Shown here one piece after another: positions 58,866 to 64,000 of a stretch of 64,000 nt of DNA; the first letter of the stretch is position 1, and each line of letters opens with the position of its first letter. A program made the position numbers and the translations under genes. Source of the DNA: Cryptomeria japonica (lineage: Eukaryota; Streptophyta; Pinopsida; Cupressales; Cupressaceae); contig NC_081410.1 in assembly GCF_030272615.1 (NCBI RefSeq), positions 504,052,942-504,116,941 on the forward strand. The letters are read 5' to 3'. The notes below the pieces were generated by a model. It saw only the letters and a list, made by a program, of their open reading frames with translations. It was not told the DNA's origin and did no database searches.

Positions 58866-59760
58866 ATGTATAAGAGGGATGCACCGAAGCTGAACAAGTC
58901 AAGTTTCTCTACATGGTAGAAAAGGATGAAGCTGCACCTATCAGAAGTTGGAGAATATGTTGTATATTATCTGGAGAATGATTTCATTACACCGAACACC
59001 TATCCATTGACAATAGAAGAGATAAAGGCAAAGCAAGAACATATCCAAGCAATGATTGAAATAACATCTGCATTGACCTACTCAGAGTTTAATGATCTAG
59101 AAGGCTGCAATGATGCAAAGGCAATGTGGGACAAGCTCATATCTATGTATGGTGGTGATGAACATGTTCAAAGAGCAAAAGTGGATAGTCTAAGAGGACA
59201 ACTTGAATCTATGAGGATGAATGCAGGTGAGAACATAACCTAGTATAGTACAAAACTAAAGGAGATTGTTAATCAAATCAAAGGAGCAGGTGGAACTATT
59301 GAAGAAAAGGATATAACAAGTAAGTTATTAAGAACTCTTTTACCAGCTTATGCAATCCGAGTCTCTGCAATCAATGAATTGAGGTCTGTACCCAATATGA
59401 TAGTTTCTTTGGATGCTACTATTGGTGAGCTACATGCATTTGAGTTAAGAAATTTTGATAACAGTGGGTCTTCTGTAAATAAAGCTAAATCTGCATTTAG
59501 TTCTTTTCATATTGGTGAATCTGATGATTACAATGATAGAATGAGTAAGTACACTAAAGGGGATCACAGTGGAGCAAGTGAAATATTTCGCAAGAACATG
59601 GAAAAGTGCACAAACTGTATGAGGAAATCAAAAAGCAAGAAGAGTTTGAAGCACTATTAGCTAGAAGGTTACCAAGAGGCAAAGGTAAGTATAAAGGAAA
59701 ACTACCTTTGAAATGTTTCAATTGTGATAAGATAGGACATATGGATTCTAACTGTCCTGA
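58866..59760 (+). pseudogene. Copia gag (H), two stops and a frameshift
   Basis: Begins MYKRDAPKLNKSSFSTW (ATG at 58868), stop, KRMKLHLSEVGEYV. The gag domain includes AKAMWDKLISMYGGDEHVQRAKVDSLRGQLESM, then a stop at 59241 (Gln in C), LLRTLLPAYAIRVSAINELRSVPN and GELHAFELRNF. A frameshift near 59600 moves to the frame of KLYEEIKKQEEFEALLARRLPRGKG and the intact knuckle CFNCDKIGHMDSNC (about 59717-59758). Function: particle formation and RNA binding in the family. Confidence 0.9.
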
Positions 59761-60307
59761 CAAAGAATCTACTGAAAAGAGAGATTACCAAGATGACAGA
59801 CTAAAAGCTAATCATTACAAAGGACACCGAGATTTCAGGAGAAGAGATAGAAAGTCATACCTAATAGCTGATGAGGAATCCAATGATGATAAATTAGATG
59901 AAACTGATACAGAGGAAGTAGTTTATGTGCCTATCAAAGATGGATCAGATGAAGAAAGGTATGAAGAAAAAGCCCTAATATCTCACATAAATACTAATGA
60001 TTCTTGGATCATAGATAGTGGATGCTCACATCACATGACAAGTGATAAACAAAAAATTGTTACATTAGAAGATTATGATGGAGGCTATGTAAGATTTGGT
60101 AATGATGCACCATGTCTGGTAAAAAGTAAAGGATCTATAACACTTCTTAACAATGCAAAATGCAATGATGTTTATTGGGTTGAAGGTTTGAAATACAATT
60201 TGTTGAGTGTAGCACAACTAAACAACACAGGTTACCGAATAGAATTTCAGAAAGGAATTGTCAAAGTTCATGACAAGCATGGAAAGTTAGCTGCTACTGG
60301 GACATAA
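59760..60307 (+). pseudogene. Copia protease (H), intact motif
   Basis: Open frame 59606-60307: acidic linker (ADEESNDDKLDETDTEE), protease NDSWIIDSGCSHHMTSD with the Asp-Ser-Gly triad and CSHH, GGYVRFGNDAPCLVKSKGS, VYWVEGLKYNLLSVAQLNN. The stop at 60305 replaces the Gln of the (G)xQTKGN motif (CAA to TAA); element A has a stop at the same codon. Confidence 0.9.
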
Positions 60308-61440
60308 ACAAAAGGTAACACATTTCACCTTGACTCAACTCAGAACAAGTGTTTGTATGCAAAGATAGATGCTACTTGGTTATGGCATAAAAGGTTTTGT
60401 CATGTAAATTTTGATAGTCTGATCAAAATAAGCAAGAAGCATTGAGTAAGAGGTCTACCGAGTTTGGAAAAACCTGAGAATGCTATGTGCCAAGGATGCC
60501 AGATGGGTAAAATGACAAGATCAAGCTTTACAAGTAAGTCCTACACTTCTAAGGGAATTTTAGATCTTGTGCACATTGGTCTTTGTGGTCCTATGAAAGT
60601 TCAAAGTTACTATGGTGATAAATATTTCATATTATTTGTGGATGATTACTCAAGGATGATGTCAGTTATGTTTTTAAAAGAAAAATCAGAAGCTTTTCAA
60701 ATGTTTAAATGGTACAAGGCAAGAGTTGAAAATGAAACAGGAAGACAACTGAAATGTCTTAGATCAGATAGAGGAGGAGAGTTCACATCTGATGAGTTCA
60801 ACTTATTCTGCAATGATCATGGTATAAAAAGACAAGTCCCTACACCGAGAACTCCACAACAAAATGGAATTGTTGAGAGAAGAAATAGATCTATTGTGGA
60901 TTGTGTCAGAGCCTTGATGATTGAAAATAAAGTGTCACAAACATTTTGGAGAGAAGCGATAAGCACAACAGTTTACACCCTGAACCGAGTACAATTGAAG
61001 AAAGGAACTTTGAAGACACCATATGAGATCTGGTATGACAAGAAACCTAATGTAAGTTATTTTAAAATCTTTGGAAGTAGATGCTATGTTCACAAAGATG
61101 ATAGAAATGGAAAGTTTGATCAGAAAAGTGAAGAAGGAACATTTCTAGGTTATTCTTCTAGAAGCAAAGCATTTAAATGTCTAATCAAATCATCTAACAA
61201 AATAGTAGAAAGTGCAAATGTGAAAATTGATGAATTTGCAGAAAGAAATGATGAAGGAAATTCCAAGGAACCAGAAGATTATGATGAATTTGTCTATGCT
61301 CAATCGACAAGTCTTACCGAGAAAATTGTTGAAGGAAATGAAGAGAATATTTAGTTACCGAGTGATGAAGAAGATCATATAGAGCCTACCGAGCTTGTAT
61401 TAGCCAAGTATGTCAGAAGACATCATGCATCAAGTCAGAT
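60308..61440 (+). pseudogene. Copia integrase (H); first catalytic Asp is Gly
   Basis: Zinc region DATWLWHKRFCHVNFDSLIKIS, stop (60444), VRGLPSLEKPENAMCQGCQMGKM. Core: LDLVHIGLCGPMKV with Gly (GGT 60578-60580) for the first Asp, KCLRSDRGGEFTSDEF (second Asp), QNGIVERRNRS (Glu). The 296-codon open frame 60464-61354 includes the GIFLGYS-like EEGTFLGYSSRSKAF. A stop at 61352 lies in the variable linker. Confidence 0.92.
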
Positions 61441-62380
61441 TATAGGAGATAAGAATGATCCAGTGATGACAAGGAGCAAACTGAGATAGAACACATGTCT
61501 GATCTCTGAATTTGAGTCGAGGATAGTGAAAGAGGCATTTAACAGTGAAGATTGGATAAATGCTATGACAGAAGAGATTGATCAAATCAAGAAGAATGAC
61601 ACATGGACACTAGTCCCAAGATCGAAGGACAAAAATGTAAATGGTACAAAGTGGATTTTCAGAAACAAGCTGAATGAAAAAGGTGAGGTCATTAGAAATA
61701 AAGCAAGACTAGTTTGCAAAGGTTATGCCCAAGAAGAGGGAATTAATTATGGTGAGACTTTTGCACTTGTGGCAAGACTTGAAGGAGTAAGAACATTGTT
61801 GGCATATGCTTCTTACAAGAATTTCAAGGTATATCAAATGGATGTCAAATCTACATTTTTGAATGGTATATTAGAAGAAGAAGTTTTTATTGAACAACCT
61901 GAAGGATTTGTTGAAGACAAGAATAATGATCAGGTATGTAAATTGAACAAAGCTTTATATGGTTTGAAACAAGCACCTAGAGCATGGTCTGAAAGATTGC
62001 ACTCTTATCTGATCAAGATTGGTTTTATAAGAACAAGTGAAAACAATAATATGTACATGAAGAATGATGAAAACGGAATACTGATCTTAGCCATATCTGT
62101 TGATGATATTATATTTTGTGGAAATGACTCTTTATGCAAGAACTTTGGAAATGAAATGAGCAAAGAATTTGAGATGTCATTAATTGGTGAGATAAAGTAT
62201 TTTGTAGGTTTACAAATACTGCAAATGAAAGATGAGATTTTCATTACTCAATCCAAATACATAAAGGAAATCTTGAAGAAATTTGGAATGGAGGATTCAA
62301 AACCAGTAAGTACTCCTATGACTACCAACTATAAATTATCAAAGAATGATGAATTTGCATCTGTTGATGAGACACTTTAG
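61440..62380 (+). pseudogene. Copia reverse transcriptase (H); YVDD altered to SVDD
   Basis: A 284-codon open frame from 61526: [101 protein letters not shown] and the active site AISVDDIIFCGND (62090-62125). Both aspartates are present but the aromatic residue before them (Tyr/Phe in relatives) is Ser. Double stop TAG-TGA at 62378-62383 replaces the Tyr-Arg before SMIGKL. Confidence 0.93.
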
Positions 62381-62383
62381 TGA

Positions 62384-63049
62384 TCCATGATTGGAAAGCT
62401 ACAATATGTTGTTCACAGTAGGCCAAATATAGCACATGCAATAGGTATAGTTGCAAGATTCTCTGCACATCCCAAGGAAACACATATGACAACAATCAAG
62501 AGAATTTTCAGATACTTGAAAGGCACTGAAGATTATGGCTTAGCATATCAGAAAGGAAATGTTTTTGATTTAAAAGTTTATACTGATGCTGATTGGGTAG
62601 GCAACATTGATGATGGGAAAAGCACAAGTGGAGGAGCTTTCTTTTTAGGAGAAAGACTAGTGAGTTGGCTTAGCAAGAAACAAGGATGTGTTTCACAGTC
62701 AACAACAGAAGCTGAATACATTGCTGCAGCATTGAATTGTACCAATATAACATGGATCAAACAACTGTTGGAAGGTATAAATGAGAAAGTTACCGAGCCA
62801 ATAACTATATCCTGTGACAATACTAGTGCCATTAACATTTCAAAGAATCATGTTATGCACTCTAAGACAAAGGACATCTCTATCAAATATCATTATCTTA
62901 GAGAAGAAGCTCAAGAGAAGAAAGTGGTGTTGGAGTATGTTAGCACACAGGAACAAATAGCAGATATCTTCACCAATCCACTGCCAAGGGACACTTTTGA
63001 GTATCTCAGAAGTAAGTTAGGGGTCCTACCCCTATCTTTCATTCATTGA
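62384..63049 (+). pseudogene. Copia RNase H (H), open
   Basis: Open for 220 codons: SMIGKLQYVVHSRPNIAHAIG, TIKRIFRYLKGTEDYGLAY, YTDADWVGNIDDGKSTSGGAFFLGERLVSWLSKKQGCVSQST, EAEYIAAALNCTNITWIKQLLEG, DNTSAINISKNHVMHSKTK and QIADIFTNPLPRDTFEYLRSKLGVLP. It ends naturally at 63049. Cut off from RT only by the double stop at 62378-62383. Confidence 0.92.
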
Positions 63050-63264
63050 CCGAGTTCAGTGAAAGCATCAATTCGATGACTCTATAGAATATCTTTTAGG
63101 AGTTGATGTTGATTTACACACTTTAGGATGTTTTCCAAAGGTGTGCAGGAAACAATAACAGGAAACAGGAATTGAAGACAAAATGCTCTGACCGAGTCTA
63201 AGTTGACACACAACAGCAAGAAATCACTTCATACAGGAAGAAATTATGTTTTAATTCTTTACTT

Positions 63265-63292
63265 TTTGGCATTGTTGTCAAAGGGGGACAAG
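63265..63292 (+). promoter_or_regulatory. Upstream PPT-like module (H)
   Basis: TTTGGCATTGTTGTCAAAGG then GGGACAAG, 119 bp before the true PPT. Confidence 0.6.
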
Positions 63293-63383
63293 ACTAAAGA
63301 AAAGTGGAAGACTAATGTATGGGGGAGAACATTTCAGCATTTTGGAACAACAATCTAAATCAATTAGGTCAAATCAATTGGTT

Positions 63384-63409
63384 TTGCCATCAATGCCAAA
63401 GGGGGAGAT
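63384..63409 (+). promoter_or_regulatory. Polypurine tract (H)
   Basis: CCATCAATGCCAAAGGGGGA then GAT, directly before TGTTGG at 63410. Confidence 0.88.
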
Positions 63410-64000
63410 TGTTGGCATTTCAATAAGGATATTGAGAAGATTGTTGATGATTATGGATATAACTGATTAAGGATGTTTACTGTCTTAATATTATTATTTT
63501 TTCATTGATGTCAAGAAATTGATTTACTAATTCAGTATCACATTGCCATATCTTAAGAAGTATGATTTGATGAGTATAAAGATGTTGGTAAAAGACATAG
63601 AAAGAATGTGATGAATAAGGAGGAATGAGTTATTCAATGGGCAACTATTACCGAGTTAGACAATGATGAGATCATGATGTTTTGATTGTTTTGATATCCT
63701 ACATATGTTGTTGATTGTAAGGTTGATACTATACTATGTTACCGAGCAAAGAACCTAGTCGGTAAACCCTAAGGAACCTAGTTGGTAAACCCTAAGGTTA
63801 TCGCTATCAGTTAATGAAGGTAGAATGTCTACCAAGTGAAGTTTAGTATTTACCGAGTTGCAACCGAGTAATAACAAAATGCATTGAATGAATAAAAGCA
63901 TTATTTAATGAAGGAAGCTGATGAACTGGTTATGATTAAATGACTGGTATGCCATGAATGAAGTTTTTTAAAGAATCTATGGCAAAGGAAAATCGACAAG
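63410..64000 (+). repeat. 3' LTR of H (partial)
   Basis: First 591 bp of the LTR, matching 57304-57900. It includes the duplicated GAACCTAGT(C/T)GGTAAACCC unit. The remainder lies beyond the window. Confidence 0.93.

Larger units (their letters stand above)
57304..64000 (+). mobile_element. Element H: copia retrotransposon, 3' LTR cut by window end
   Basis: 5' LTR 57304-58800, PBS, gag, protease, integrase, RT, RNase H, PPT and 591 bp of the 3' LTR. LTRs differ at about 24 of 590 bases (4% by hand). It is the least damaged copia copy, with about eight stops and a gag frameshift. Integrase and RT active sites each carry a substitution. The TSD cannot be checked because the right edge is outside the window. 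Confidence 0.94.

Overview
This 64 kb window is repetitive plant nuclear DNA. It is AT-rich, and I find no host protein-coding gene, rRNA, tRNA or CRISPR array. Nearly everything recognisable is LTR-retrotransposon: Ty1/copia elements primed by initiator-tRNA-Met, a Ty3/gypsy chromovirus of Tekay/Del type, and an older gypsy remnant. All coding sequence is broken by stops and frameshifts. The low gene density, giant LTRs and visibly diverged LTR pairs (about 3-10% by hand comparison) suggest a large, slowly turning-over seed-plant genome. A conifer-like gymnosperm is my best guess, but that is inference only.

Layout. 1-5640: gene-less, with short old duplications. 5640-10582: element A, a 5'-truncated copia copy on + with its 3' LTR. 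10583-14308: gene-less. 14309-26981: element B, a complete minus-strand Ty3/gypsy chromovirus with 3.8-3.9 kb LTRs. 27237-48393: element C, a complete minus-strand copia element with a CTCCC target-site duplication (TSD). C was later split twice by plus-strand insertions: D (31461-38127, copia gag-pol) in its integrase, and G (39851-46490, TSD GTACT) in its gag. 48399-49525: a purine-rich tract. 49526-51005: mostly unassigned, with a probable LTR scrap. 51060-52135 and 56815-57303: element E, an old gypsy integrase remnant. E is split by F (52136-56814), a 4.68 kb solo LTR with a perfect ACCTT TSD, related to B's LTRs. 57304-64000: element H, the least damaged copia element, whose 3' LTR runs off the window.

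How the parts relate. Nesting order (C before G and D; E before F) agrees with the rough LTR divergences (C about 10%, G about 8-10%, D about 5-6%, H about 4%, B about 3%). Each gag-pol element has lost a different catalytic residue: D lacks the reverse-transcriptase VDD, A, C and H have substituted integrase aspartates, and B has a Ser-to-Leu change in the protease triad. None could move using its own enzymes today.

Most unusual content. (1) G has copia-type ends but no protease, integrase or reverse transcriptase. It carries a coiled-coil/zinc-knuckle gag-like ORF and an unrecognised ORF of about 1,100 codons. (2) B's LTRs hold a six-unit, 34-bp array in which each unit is an inverted repeat plus a GC box. 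The related solo LTR F has an array of the same design with different sequence in the same relative place. (3) Short CpG words specific to each family (ACCGG in D and G, ACCGAG in H) recur at high density through LTR and coding sequence alike. (4) All five copia-type elements carry a second polypurine-tract-like module 120-210 bp before the true one.
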